Part shown: positions 1 through 5,742 of the stretch, in pieces | Layout of the letters: each line of letters begins with the position of its first letter | How positions within the stretch are numbered: position 1 is the first letter of the stretch | Position numbers and translations under genes: made by a program | NCBI GenBank assembly: GCA_041687295.1 | Contig: JAWLCG010000302.1 | Span: 1-6,304 of the forward strand | Direction: 5' to 3' | Origin: JAWLCG01 sp041687295 | Lineage (GTDB): Bacteria > Planctomycetota > Phycisphaerae > SM23-33 > FEN-1343 | Length of the DNA stretch: 6,304 bases | Notes under the pieces: generated by a model | What the model was told of the DNA's origin: nothing | Seen by the model: the letters and a program-made list of their open reading frames with translations, nothing else | Database searches by the model: none

Positions 1-839
1 CCCGTCTCGACGCCGATCTCGCGCATGATGGCGATGGTGGCGTCGCGCATGAGCTGGTACTCCTTGTCCGTGAGCGTCTGGGCCGGCGCGACGGTGATCG
101 AGTCGCCGGTGTGGACGCCCATGGGGTCGAAGTTCTCGATCGCGCAGACGATGACGACGTTGTCCGCCTTGTCGCGCATGACCTCCAGCTCGTACTCCTT
201 CCAGCCCAGCACGCTCTCCTCAATGAGCACCTCGTTGACCATCGACTCGGCCAGGCCGCGGGCGCAGATCTGCTCGAACTCCTCGAGGTTGAACGCGAAG
301 CCGCCCCCGCTGCCACCCAGCGTATAGGCCGGGCGGATGCACACCGGCAGGCCCACCTCGGCGGCGATGCGGCGGGCGTCCTCCATCGTGTGGGCGACGC
401 CGCTGCGGGGCACGTCCAGGCCGATGCGGAGCATGGCCTCCTTGAACTCGGTGCGATCCTCGGCCTTGTGGATGACGGCGCGGGTGGCGCCGATCATCTC
501 GACGCCGAACTTGTCCAGGATGCCCATGTCGTAGAGTTTGGCGGCGGTGTTCAGGCCCGTCTGGCCGCCCAGGGTCGGCAGCAGGGCGTCGGGGCGCTCC
601 TTCTCGATGATCTTGGCGACGGCCTCGGGCGTGATCGGCTCGATGTAGGTGCGGTCGGCGAACTCCGGGTCGGTCATGATGGTGGCCGGGTTGGAGTTGA
701 CCAGGATGATCCGGTAGCCCTCCTCGCGCAGGGCCTTGCACGCCTGCGTGCCGGAGTAGTCGAACTCGCAGCCCTGGCCGATAACGATCGGGCCTGAGCC
801 GATGATCAGGATGCTCTGGATGTCGGTACGTTTGGGCAT
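1..839 (-). CDS. carB: Carbamoyl-phosphate synthetase large subunit, N-terminal part (cut by left edge)
   Basis: Cytoplasmic enzyme that makes carbamoyl phosphate from bicarbonate, ammonia (delivered from glutamine by CarA) and two ATP, feeding pyrimidine and arginine synthesis. The visible 279 residues are the first carboxyphosphate-forming ATP-grasp half. They start MPKRTDIQSILIIGSGPIVI, nearly the same as E. coli CarB as I remember it and without indels, so numbering matches. Visible landmarks are the pre-ATP-grasp segment (GQGCEFDYSGTQACK from residue 21, NSNPATIMTDPE from 48), Arg129 in KAEDR, Arg169 in CIRP, the glycine-rich GGSGGG loop at 175-180, Glu215 in GWKEYELEV, and HTGDSITVAPAQ from 243. 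The start is ATG at 839-837; no strong Shine-Dalgarno precedes it, but the family N-terminus fits exactly. carA is not immediately upstream, where about 790 bp of palindrome-rich DNA lies instead. Identification is very secure; the remaining roughly three quarters of the protein lies outside the window. Confidence 0.97.
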   Translation of the reverse strand, partial: MPKRTDIQSILIIGSGPIVIGQGCEFDYSGTQACKALREEGYRIILVNSNPATIMTDPEFADRTYIEPITPEAVAKIIEKERPDALLPTLGGQTGLNTAAKLYDMGILDKFGVEMIGATRAVIHKAEDRTEFKEAMLRIGLDVPRSGVAHTMEDARRIAAEVGLPVCIRPAYTLGGSGGGFAFNLEEFEQICARGLAESMVNEVLIEESVLGWKEYELEVMRDKADNVVIVCAIENFDPMGVHTGDSITVAPAQTLTDKEYQLMRDATIAIMREIGVET

Positions 840-892
840 GGCTCTGGTCTGCACTCCACAGGGCGGGCGCCTCGGGTCCTAAAATTCGGGGA

Positions 893-921
893 AGTTTAGC
901 ATGGCTCCGGGGCCTTTGCAA
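893..921 (-). promoter_or_regulatory. Candidate sigma70-type promoter of carB
   Basis: On the minus strand TTGCAA (921-916) and TAAACT (898-893) are separated by exactly 17 bp. Each matches its consensus hexamer (TTGACA, TATAAT) at four of six positions. The implied start point, near 886, gives carB a leader of about 45-50 nt. The site lies in a short AT-rich patch in otherwise GC-rich DNA. The match is moderate and the transcription start is an inference. Confidence 0.4.
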
Positions 922-1037
922 GCTCGGGGCCCGGCGCGGCCGGCGACTCTTGCGAATGGCTGCCATTCGTGCCGCTTATAGCGTTGGGCAATTCTTTCCG
1001 CGCAGCCATCGGTCCAACGGGCCCCTGTGCCGATCGT

Positions 1038-1107
1038 GCCTGCGGGTCTGCAGGGCAGGCTCGGCCCAAGCCCACGGAATGCCTTCCGTGGGCATCGGGT
1101 CGGGCCG
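1038..1107. repeat. Pair of GC-rich hairpins, one with a 10-bp perfect stem
   Basis: The second hairpin has a perfect 10-bp stem (1070-1079 paired with 1084-1093, gcccacggaa against ttccgtgggc) and loop tgcc. It is enclosed by a 6-bp outer helix, cggccc at 1062-1067 with gggccg at 1102-1107. Just before it, gcctgc (1038-1043) pairs with gcaggc (1055-1060). No run of T follows on either strand, so it does not look like a classical intrinsic terminator. It could be a copy of an interspersed palindromic repeat or part of a structured RNA. Confidence 0.6.
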
Positions 1108-1150
1108 TTCCTGGCGCGGCACAACGCAATCGCACGACCGATGGGCGAAC

Positions 1151-1231
1151 GGTCCAGACGCGCCTGCCACCGACGTTCCGTGTGCAGAACCGCTGCGCTG
1201 CGCTCCGCGAACCTGCACACCCTACTGGACC
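1151..1231. repeat. Nested inverted repeat, 8-bp inner and 6-bp outer stems
   Basis: The inner stem gtgtgcag (1180-1187) pairs perfectly with ctgcacac (1213-1220) across a 25-nt GC-rich loop. The outer stem ggtcca (1151-1156) pairs with tggacc (1226-1231). The nesting suggests one folded unit of about 80 nt. The base pairing is directly visible; a role is not. Confidence 0.45.
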
Positions 1232-1295
1232 CGCCAGCCTGGAATGTTGAGCTCACGGCCTCGCCGAGGGGCTTGCCCAGCCGCGGGGGCTCTTC

Positions 1296-1531
1296 AGGCC
1301 GGTTCACCGGCCTTCGCCCCGCGCAGCGGGGTGTAGCCCAGGGCTTCTAGCCCTGGGGACGCCTGGCGTTCCTGTTTGATCTAACCAGCCCGCTTCAGGG
1401 GGCTTACCCTCTGCGCGTCTGGTAAGCCCGCTGAAGCGGGCTGAGAGGAAGGAGTCCGAGGGTCCCGGTCAACCCGGCCTACAAGGCCGGGCCTGAACCC
1501 GCTGCGCGGGCAAAGCCCCGTGAACGGGGCT
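1296..1531. repeat. Composite palindromic element: two inverted three-hairpin arms around a central 56-nt palindrome
   Basis: Eight short hairpins lie within 236 bp. In plus order: 1296-1313 (stem aggccgg, loop TTCA), 1317-1331 (ccccgc, GCA), 1337-1357 (cccagggct, TCT), 1387-1404 (agcccgc, TTCA, one mismatch), 1425-1442 (agcccgc, TGAA), 1473-1491 (cccggcct, ACA), 1498-1510 (cccgc, TGC) and 1514-1531 (agccccg, TGAA). Read on the minus strand, the first three give loops AGA, TGC, TGAA in the same order as the last three (ACA, TGC, TGAA), so the arms are inverted, diverged copies. Stem differences between arms are compensated: two base-pair swaps in the TGAA hairpin and at least one in the first hairpin. 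The right arm is closed by gagggtc (1458-1464) with gaccctc (1537-1543). It may be a mobile palindromic repeat or a structured RNA or DNA element. On the minus strand the first hairpin met after the upstream gene (1531-1514) is followed only by a short T tract, a weak terminator at best. Confidence 0.8.
1387..1442. repeat. Central long palindrome of the composite element
   Basis: The arm agcccgcttcag (1387-1398) pairs with ctgaagcgggct (1431-1442). After one G-G mismatch (1399/1430), gggcttacc (1400-1408) pairs with ggtaagccc (1421-1429). This gives 21 of 22 paired positions around a 12-nt loop. Each arm can also fold alone into a hairpin with a TTCA or TGAA loop, so the sequence can form either one long stem or two small ones. 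As DNA this length of palindrome could extrude as a cruciform. Confidence 0.85.
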
Positions 1532-1629
1532 GCAGAGACCCTCGCCGTAGCTCTCGCAGAGGCTCTCACAGTGGCGGCCGTTGTTGAGCCTCACATTTCT
1601 GACTGGACAGCCCACTACGCACTACGCCC

Positions 1630-3105
1630 CTACCGGGCGCGGGCCTGGACGATGTCGAACTTGCCCAGTGTCTGGAGCATGCCCAGGAAGTCGACGGGCC
1701 TCTCGGCGCCGACCAGCAGGGTGATCCGTGAGGCGTCGGTGCCCAGGGCGGCGTCGATGTCGACCCACTTGTCGCCCACGAGCACCTGGTTCCACTGATG
1801 GCCGATGAACCGCTGGCGCTGGGTCTCGAACTGGTCGGTGTAGGCCACGCCGTTGACGATGCGGCAGGGGATGCCGGCGGCGCGGCACAGGGCGGCCACC
1901 AGCACGGAGTGCTCGGTGCAGTCGCCCGCCCCGGTCGTCAGGGTTTCCAGGGCCGAGGCGTAGCCGGCCGAGAGGGTCTGGTCGCTGACGTGGTTGGCGA
2001 CCCAGGTCTCGATGGCGCGGGCGGCGGCGAGGGCGTCGCTCTGGTCGCCGACGATCTGGCGGGCCTGGGTCCGGATGGCCGGCTCGTTGCTCTGGATGAA
2101 CTCGCTGGGCTGCAGGGCGGCCAGATCGTCGGCGACCAGAGCGACGCCCTCGCCGGCGTAGGGGCGAGTGCCCTTGGCGTTGGCGACGAGCTTGACGCTG
2201 ACGACCACGCTGCCGCCGGGGCCGGGCGTGGCCACCTGCGAATCGGTGGAGGGGATGGCGAGCTTGCCGCCCCGCTCGGTGGGCCGAAGGATGAAGCGGG
2301 CCGTGGTCGTCTGGCGGGCGTTGGGGATGGGGTTGGGCGAGGGGACCGTGCCGATCTCCAGCAGGTCGAAGGGCTCGTCGGGCCTGGCGGCGGCCTCGGC
2401 GTCGGCGGCGATGATCGCCAGCGTGGTGCCCATCAGGCTGCTGGTGGTCTTGCGGACCCGGCCCTGGTCGTCGACGTAGGTGGTGCCCGGCATGGTGTTG
2501 CCCCCCACCGTCGCCGACTCGGTGAGCCGGTGGAGCCTCTCGTGCCGGCCCATCAGCTCGACCCGCTCGGGCCCGACGACCTCGACCGTGACGGCCGCCC
2601 CGGACGGCTCCTCGGGGTGGAAGGCGAGGTACTTGTACGTGGTGCCCGGCGCGAAGCCCTTCTCCACACGCAGGCGGCGGACGGCCTCGGGCATCAGCAG
2701 CCCGGCCGGCACGTCGACGACCTGCGTCTGGCCGCCGCCGAAGCCCTGCTCGGTGAGGTGGAGTTTGCCGTCGCGGAAGACGCCGCTCTTGCCCATCTGC
2801 CCGAGGATGCCGAGGATGGCCTTGTGGCGGAAGCTCACCGGCTCGCCGGCGGGCGTCTCGACCGTCTCGGTCTCGGTCGCCACGCTCACGGCCACCTGGC
2901 CGCGGTTGATCGTCAGGTTCGTCACGCTGGAGTGGGTGATGGCCTCGTCGGTGACGGTCCGCTCCTCGACGCCGTCGCCGATCTTCGCATCGCCCATGAA
3001 GACGACCATGTGCTCGGTCTGGGTCTTGGGCTCCGCCGCCAGCAGGGCCGGCGCCACCGCCACGACCACCAGGGCCGTCCAGAAAGCTCGTGCAGCGTGC
3101 GTCAT
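1630..3105 (-). CDS. Exported transglutaminase-like domain protein
   Basis: A 491-residue protein with an N-terminal signal peptide: MTHAARAFW, then a hydrophobic stretch (residues 10-23), with probable cleavage after LLAA (residue 24). It is therefore likely periplasmic or secreted. Residues about 30-320 are a long beta-rich region I cannot assign. Residues about 355-460 are a transglutaminase-like cysteine-peptidase-fold core: an ALETLTTGAGDCTEHSVL segment carries the nucleophile Cys396, His436 sits in GHQWNQV, and Asp451 in WVDIDA completes the triad. Bacterial members of this superfamily mostly act as proteases or amidases rather than protein cross-linkers; the substrate cannot be told from sequence. 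The start ATG at 3105-3103 is supported by GGAGA (3116-3112) about 7 nt upstream and by the signal peptide beginning right there. The gene lies 171 bp downstream of the glycyl radical enzyme gene and has its own promoter candidate, so it may be transcribed separately. Family assignment is firm; function is open. Confidence 0.9.
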   Translation of the reverse strand: MTHAARAFWTALVVVAVAPALLAAEPKTQTEHMVVFMGDAKIGDGVEERTVTDEAITHSSVTNLTINRGQVAVSVATETETVETPAGEPVSFRHKAILGILGQMGKSGVFRDGKLHLTEQGFGGGQTQVVDVPAGLLMPEAVRRLRVEKGFAPGTTYKYLAFHPEEPSGAAVTVEVVGPERVELMGRHERLHRLTESATVGGNTMPGTTYVDDQGRVRKTTSSLMGTTLAIIAADAEAAARPDEPFDLLEIGTVPSPNPIPNARQTTTARFILRPTERGGKLAIPSTDSQVATPGPGGSVVVSVKLVANAKGTRPYAGEGVALVADDLAALQPSEFIQSNEPAIRTQARQIVGDQSDALAAARAIETWVANHVSDQTLSAGYASALETLTTGAGDCTEHSVLVAALCRAAGIPCRIVNGVAYTDQFETQRQRFIGHQWNQVLVGDKWVDIDAALGTDASRITLLVGAERPVDFLGMLQTLGKFDIVQARAR

Positions 3106-3138
3106 GTCGCGTCTCCAGATGATGGGGAATGAAGGGAG

Positions 3139-3170
3139 TTAATTGGCTAATTGGTTAACTGGTTAACTCG
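3139..3170. repeat. Four-copy 8-bp degenerate tandem repeat, AT-rich
   Basis: Four consecutive 8-bp units (3139-3146, 3147-3154, 3155-3162, 3163-3170) follow the consensus TTAAYTGG. The second unit starts with C and the last ends in CG instead of GG. The HpaI-type palindrome GTTAAC occurs twice across unit junctions. The array stands out as an AT-rich island and lies 34-65 bp upstream of the ATG at 3105, between the candidate promoter and the ribosome-binding site. It could be a short sequence repeat that varies in copy number or a protein-binding array. Confidence 0.75.
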
Positions 3171-3176
3171 TATGGC

Positions 3177-3206
3177 ATTGTACGCTCATGGGACATCGGA
3201 ACCCAA
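3177..3206 (-). promoter_or_regulatory. Candidate sigma70-type promoter of the transglutaminase-like gene
   Basis: On the minus strand TACAAT (3182-3177) matches the -10 consensus at five of six positions. TTGGGT (3206-3201) is a weak -35 with an 18-bp spacer. The implied start is near 3170, so the leader would carry the 8-bp repeats. The -10 match is good and the -35 poor. Confidence 0.35.
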
Positions 3207-3276
3207 GGCGTTCCCGGGCGCCGTCCACTCCACGCCCTGTCCGTACACCTTGTATCGGTCCGTGCACCGGGCGGGG

Positions 3277-5439
3277 TCACAGGCGTTGCTGGGTTCGCTG
3301 GATGATCATGTCCTGCCAGTCGCGGTTGAGCGTGGCGAAGCGGGCCGACCAGCCGCTGATCCGCACGGCCAGGTTGGGGTAGCGGTCCGGGTGGGCCTGG
3401 GCGTCGCGGAGCAGGTCGCTATCGACGACGTCGACGTGCAGGAAGAACCCGCCGAGGCTGATGAAGGTCCGCATGATGGCCACCAGCGCCTCGACGCCGG
3501 CAGGGCCCTTGAGCGTGGCGGGCATCATCTTAAGCTCCAAGGGCACGCCGTTGGGCAGCTTGCGGAAGTCCATGGAGCAAAAGCTCTTCATGACGGCCGT
3601 CGGGCCCTGGGCGTCGCTGCCGGGGGTCGGGCCGAGGTTGGTGGCGAGGATCTCGCCCCTGTGCCGGCCGAAGGCGGTCGCCAGGCGATGGTCGCGCCAG
3701 CCGATTTCGCGCCCGAAGGTGCTGATGCCCGCTGGTCGAAGCACACCGTTGCGCTGGCGGACCTGGCCGACCAGCTCGGTGAAGTCGTCGTAGACCCGGC
3801 GGACCATGGCGTCGGCCTCGGCGTCGTCGTTGCCGTAGAGCGTCAGTTCGCGAACGACCTGGCGTCGGAGATCCTCCTGGCCGGCCCAGTCGGTCCGGAG
3901 GATCTCCAGCAGCTCGGCCAGGCTGAGGCGCCGCTGCTCGTAGACCAGCCGGCGGATGGCCAGCAGGCTGTTGGCCGCGTCGGGCAGGCCGCCCGCGTGG
4001 ATGGCCGAGACGCTGTAGCGGGCGCCCCGGTCGTTGTAGTCGCGGGCACGCTCGATGCAATCGTCGACCAGCAGCGCCAGCAGCGGCGAGGGGCCCCCGC
4101 CGGCGTGCGCCCCGTCCAGGCGGGCGTGCTGACTCTCGACCCACCGGGCCAGCTGGCGTCGGAAGAGGGCGTAGAGGCTCTCGAAGTCCGCCGCGTCTGG
4201 CACCTGGCCCTCCAGCTCGTCGCCGCCGGGCCCCAGGCCCATCGCCTGCTGCAGCACCCACAGCAGGTCGAAGGGGTGGTAGCCGAAGGTCGACTGGCCG
4301 GGGATGATGATCTCCCAGCAGCCGTCGTTGGCGAAGGTGCGGGCGACGGCCCGCTCGTAGCCGAACCGCTCCAGGGCCTCGAGGATCAGCGGCTCGTTGT
4401 AGATGGCGACGATGCCCCCGCCCCGCCGCTGCACCTCGGCGATCCGCCGCAGCAGCCTCTCCGGCGTACCCGGCGAGACGCGCACCGCGATGGGGAAGTC
4501 GCTGATGTGCAGCTCCTCGACGACGTCGAGGATGAGGTAGGTCACCTCGTTGGTCACGTCGCAGCCCTCGGCGTCAATGCCGCCCAGGACGACGTTCTGG
4601 TAGAATTGCGCGTCGCCGGTGCCGTTCTGGCTGTCCTGACCGATCCACTCGCAGCCCTTGATCCAGAAGTGGGCGATCAGCTCGCGGGCCTCGTCCAGCG
4701 TAATGCGACCGGCCGACAGGTCGGCCTGCAGGTAGGGCCCGAGCATCGCGTCGAGCCGCCCCAGGCCCGACCAGTTGCCGCAGAGCCGCTGGAAGTCCCA
4801 CATCATCCACAGGCTCTGCAGGGCCTGGCGGAAGTTTTGCGGGGGGTTCTCCGGCACGGGGCGCAGGGCGTCCAGGACGGCCTGGGCGTGCTCGCGCTGG
4901 GCGCCAGTCGCTTCGGCGACCCGCTGCTCGAGCAGGGCCACGTACCGCCCGTGCCAAGCACCGGCGGCGTCGAGGCAGTCGCGCATGGCCTCGAGCAGCT
5001 CGGTGCCCCTGGCGTCGAGGTCGCCGCGGGCGAGCCGCTCGTCGATCTGCCGTCGCAGACCCGCGTAGCCGATCCGCATGCCCCGGTCGAAGCCGATCGT
5101 GGTGTGGCTGACCGAGCCGAAGGGCGTCAGCGGCGCCCTATGCCAGGTGGCCTCGACCAGCGTGGCAGCCCCGGCCAGGAGCTCGTCGGTCTCGTGGCGC
5201 AGGGGCGCCCGCTCGGCGATGCGTCGCACGGCCCGGGCGTAGTGGCGCATCGGCGACAGGCCGGCCAAGTCCGCCTCGGTCAAGGGGAAGGCCTCGTCGG
5301 CGCGGACCATGGCCCGGCCCCACTCGCCGGCCAGGGCGCGGGCGGCCAGCCGACGCGTGGCCTGCGAGAGCCGCCGCGGGGCCTCGAAGCCCGACACCAC
5401 GCCGAAATCCTCCACCCGTGCCTGCCTCACCGAAGCCAT
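3277..5439 (-). CDS. Pyruvate formate-lyase-like glycyl radical enzyme, substrate unknown
   Basis: A 720-residue cytoplasmic glycyl radical enzyme, the type that does radical eliminations, dehydrations or C-C/C-N/C-S cleavages in anaerobes. The PFL-like barrel spans roughly residues 20-590. Landmarks are HTTIGFDRGMRIGYAGL (from 112), matching the family's conserved N-terminal segment, GRLDAMLGPYL (227-237), and the cysteine loop NDGCWEIIIPG with Cys374 and Glu376. The C-terminal glycyl radical domain has ATNLGPTPGSDAQGPTA (from 599) and VRISGWSARF with the radical Gly696, here followed by Trp where Tyr or Phe is usual. A single Cys preceded by Gly, rather than Cys-Cys, argues against true pyruvate formate-lyase. 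Cys-x-Glu resembles dehydratases and lyases such as choline trimethylamine-lyase, but the usual GCVEP is replaced by GCWEI. The ATG at 5439 is chosen over one at 5607 because AAAGGAGT sits 4-5 nt upstream and the extra 56 residues are low-complexity Arg/Gly. No activating radical-SAM gene is next to it in the window. Family is secure; reaction unknown. Confidence 0.93.
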   Translation of the reverse strand: MASVRQARVEDFGVVSGFEAPRRLSQATRRLAARALAGEWGRAMVRADEAFPLTEADLAGLSPMRHYARAVRRIAERAPLRHETDELLAGAATLVEATWHRAPLTPFGSVSHTTIGFDRGMRIGYAGLRRQIDERLARGDLDARGTELLEAMRDCLDAAGAWHGRYVALLEQRVAEATGAQREHAQAVLDALRPVPENPPQNFRQALQSLWMMWDFQRLCGNWSGLGRLDAMLGPYLQADLSAGRITLDEARELIAHFWIKGCEWIGQDSQNGTGDAQFYQNVVLGGIDAEGCDVTNEVTYLILDVVEELHISDFPIAVRVSPGTPERLLRRIAEVQRRGGGIVAIYNEPLILEALERFGYERAVARTFANDGCWEIIIPGQSTFGYHPFDLLWVLQQAMGLGPGGDELEGQVPDAADFESLYALFRRQLARWVESQHARLDGAHAGGGPSPLLALLVDDCIERARDYNDRGARYSVSAIHAGGLPDAANSLLAIRRLVYEQRRLSLAELLEILRTDWAGQEDLRRQVVRELTLYGNDDAEADAMVRRVYDDFTELVGQVRQRNGVLRPAGISTFGREIGWRDHRLATAFGRHRGEILATNLGPTPGSDAQGPTAVMKSFCSMDFRKLPNGVPLELKMMPATLKGPAGVEALVAIMRTFISLGGFFLHVDVVDSDLLRDAQAHPDRYPNLAVRISGWSARFATLNRDWQDMIIQRTQQRL

Positions 5440-5443
5440 GCCC

Positions 5444-5451
5444 ACTCCTTT
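5444..5451 (-). promoter_or_regulatory. Ribosome-binding site that fixes the glycyl radical enzyme start
   Basis: AAAGGAGT on the minus strand is a near-perfect Shine-Dalgarno ending 4 nt before the ATG at 5439-5437. It is the strongest ribosome-binding site in the window and is the main reason for rejecting the in-frame ATG 168 nt further upstream. Confidence 0.85.
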
Positions 5452-5465
5452 CGCCGCCGTCCCCT

Positions 5466-5477
5466 GATGGTACCATC
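5466..5477. promoter_or_regulatory. Perfect 12-bp palindrome upstream of the glycyl radical enzyme gene, possible operator
   Basis: The sequence gatggtaccatc is its own reverse complement and lies 27 bp upstream of the ATG at 5439. The position suits a regulator-binding site in the leader or promoter. A 12-bp palindrome in 300 bp is not rare enough to rule out chance. Confidence 0.3.
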
Positions 5478-5601
5478 CCGTCACAGGCCGGGCCAGACTA
5501 CGGATGCGATTACCCAGTCTAGGATCTTGCCGCCACCCTCCTCCACCCCGGCGCACGGGCTGCCCCCGCCGTCGCTCCGAGAGCTTCTGGGGGTGGCGGC
5601 G

Positions 5602-5616
5602 TGGCACGATCCTGGC
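5602..5616 (+). promoter_or_regulatory. Sigma54-like -24/-12 promoter candidate facing the methyltransferase gene
   Basis: TGGCACG (5602-5608), four bases, then TGGC (5613-5616) matches the consensus TGGCACG-N4-TTGC with one mismatch. It keeps the diagnostic GG-N10-GC spacing (GG 5603-5604, GC 5615-5616). A start near 5628 would give a leader of about 115 nt. No activator site was identified, so this stays a candidate. Confidence 0.3.
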
Positions 5617-5674
5617 CGCTACCCGGAACTGTGGTTATGCAGGCCGGCAGAGACAGCCGATAGTCAGGAGTGGT

Positions 5675-5684
5675 CGCACGTGCG
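5675..5684. promoter_or_regulatory. Perfect 10-bp palindrome upstream of the methyltransferase gene
   Basis: The sequence cgcacgtgcg reads the same on both strands and lies 58 bp upstream of the ATG at 5743. It could be an operator, but a palindrome this short and GC-rich can arise by chance in such DNA. Confidence 0.2.
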
Positions 5685-5742
5685 TGCTCATCCGCCGAAC
5701 CCGACACGCCCATTGGCGGCGCACACTGGATTGAGGTTGGCC

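Larger units (their letters stand above)
840..1629. other. Gene-free, palindrome-dense intergenic region between the transglutaminase-like gene and carB
   Basis: Several open frames cross this stretch, but they overlap one another on both strands, have no recognisable protein motif and run straight through perfect hairpins, so I read the region as non-coding. It lies downstream of the gene ending at 1630 and upstream of carB, both on the minus strand. It holds the carB promoter candidate (893-921), a small hairpin at 953-969 (7-bp stem cgaatgg, loop ctg), the structured segment 1038-1107, the inverted repeat 1151-1231, the composite palindromic element 1296-1531, and a twice-repeated 7-mer (cactacg) at 1613-1626. 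No tRNA or rRNA signature was seen. Confidence 0.75.
5440..5742. other. Divergent intergenic region between the glycyl radical enzyme and methyltransferase genes
   Basis: About 300 bp with no credible gene; frames crossing it encode Arg/Pro/Gly-rich sequence typical of untranslated GC-rich DNA. It must hold the start signals for both divergent genes. Visible in it are the ribosome-binding sites for each gene, a 12-bp palindrome at 5466-5477, a sigma54-like site at 5602-5616 and a 10-bp palindrome at 5675-5684. I found no convincing sigma70 promoter for the glycyl radical enzyme gene. Confidence 0.7.

Noticed and set aside
111..797. 228-residue open frame on the plus strand
   Set aside because: Antisense to carB, which matches its family along the whole stretch.
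220..966. 248-residue open frame on the minus strand overlapping carB
   Set aside because: It lies in another frame of carB and its product is Arg/Pro/His-rich with no recognisable domain.
879..1307. 142-residue open frame on the minus strand in the carB upstream region
   Set aside because: It reads straight through several perfect hairpins and across the carB promoter candidate, has no motif, and has rival frames of similar length on both strands.
1296..1531. CRISPR array
   Set aside because: The hairpins differ in sequence and length, their spacing is irregular, and two arms are inverted relative to each other, so there is no constant direct repeat with unique spacers.
1514..1531. Intrinsic terminator of the transglutaminase-like gene
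   Set aside because: The stem is good, but only about three T follow on the minus strand. The same hairpin type recurs several times in the cluster, so termination is not its evident purpose.
1798..3132. 444-residue open frame on the plus strand
   Set aside because: It is antisense to the transglutaminase-like gene, whose signal peptide and catalytic triad are clear. The plus-strand product is Gly/Ala/Asp-rich with no motif, as expected for the shadow frame of a GC-rich gene.
3277..5439. Annotation as pyruvate formate-lyase (pflB)
   Set aside because: The adjacent active-site Cys-Cys pair required for that reaction is absent; only Cys374 is present, preceded by Gly and followed by Trp-Glu.
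5440..5607. N-terminal extension of the glycyl radical enzyme to an ATG at 5607
   Set aside because: The added 56 residues are Arg/Gly-rich and unlike the family. A strong Shine-Dalgarno directly precedes the ATG at 5439.
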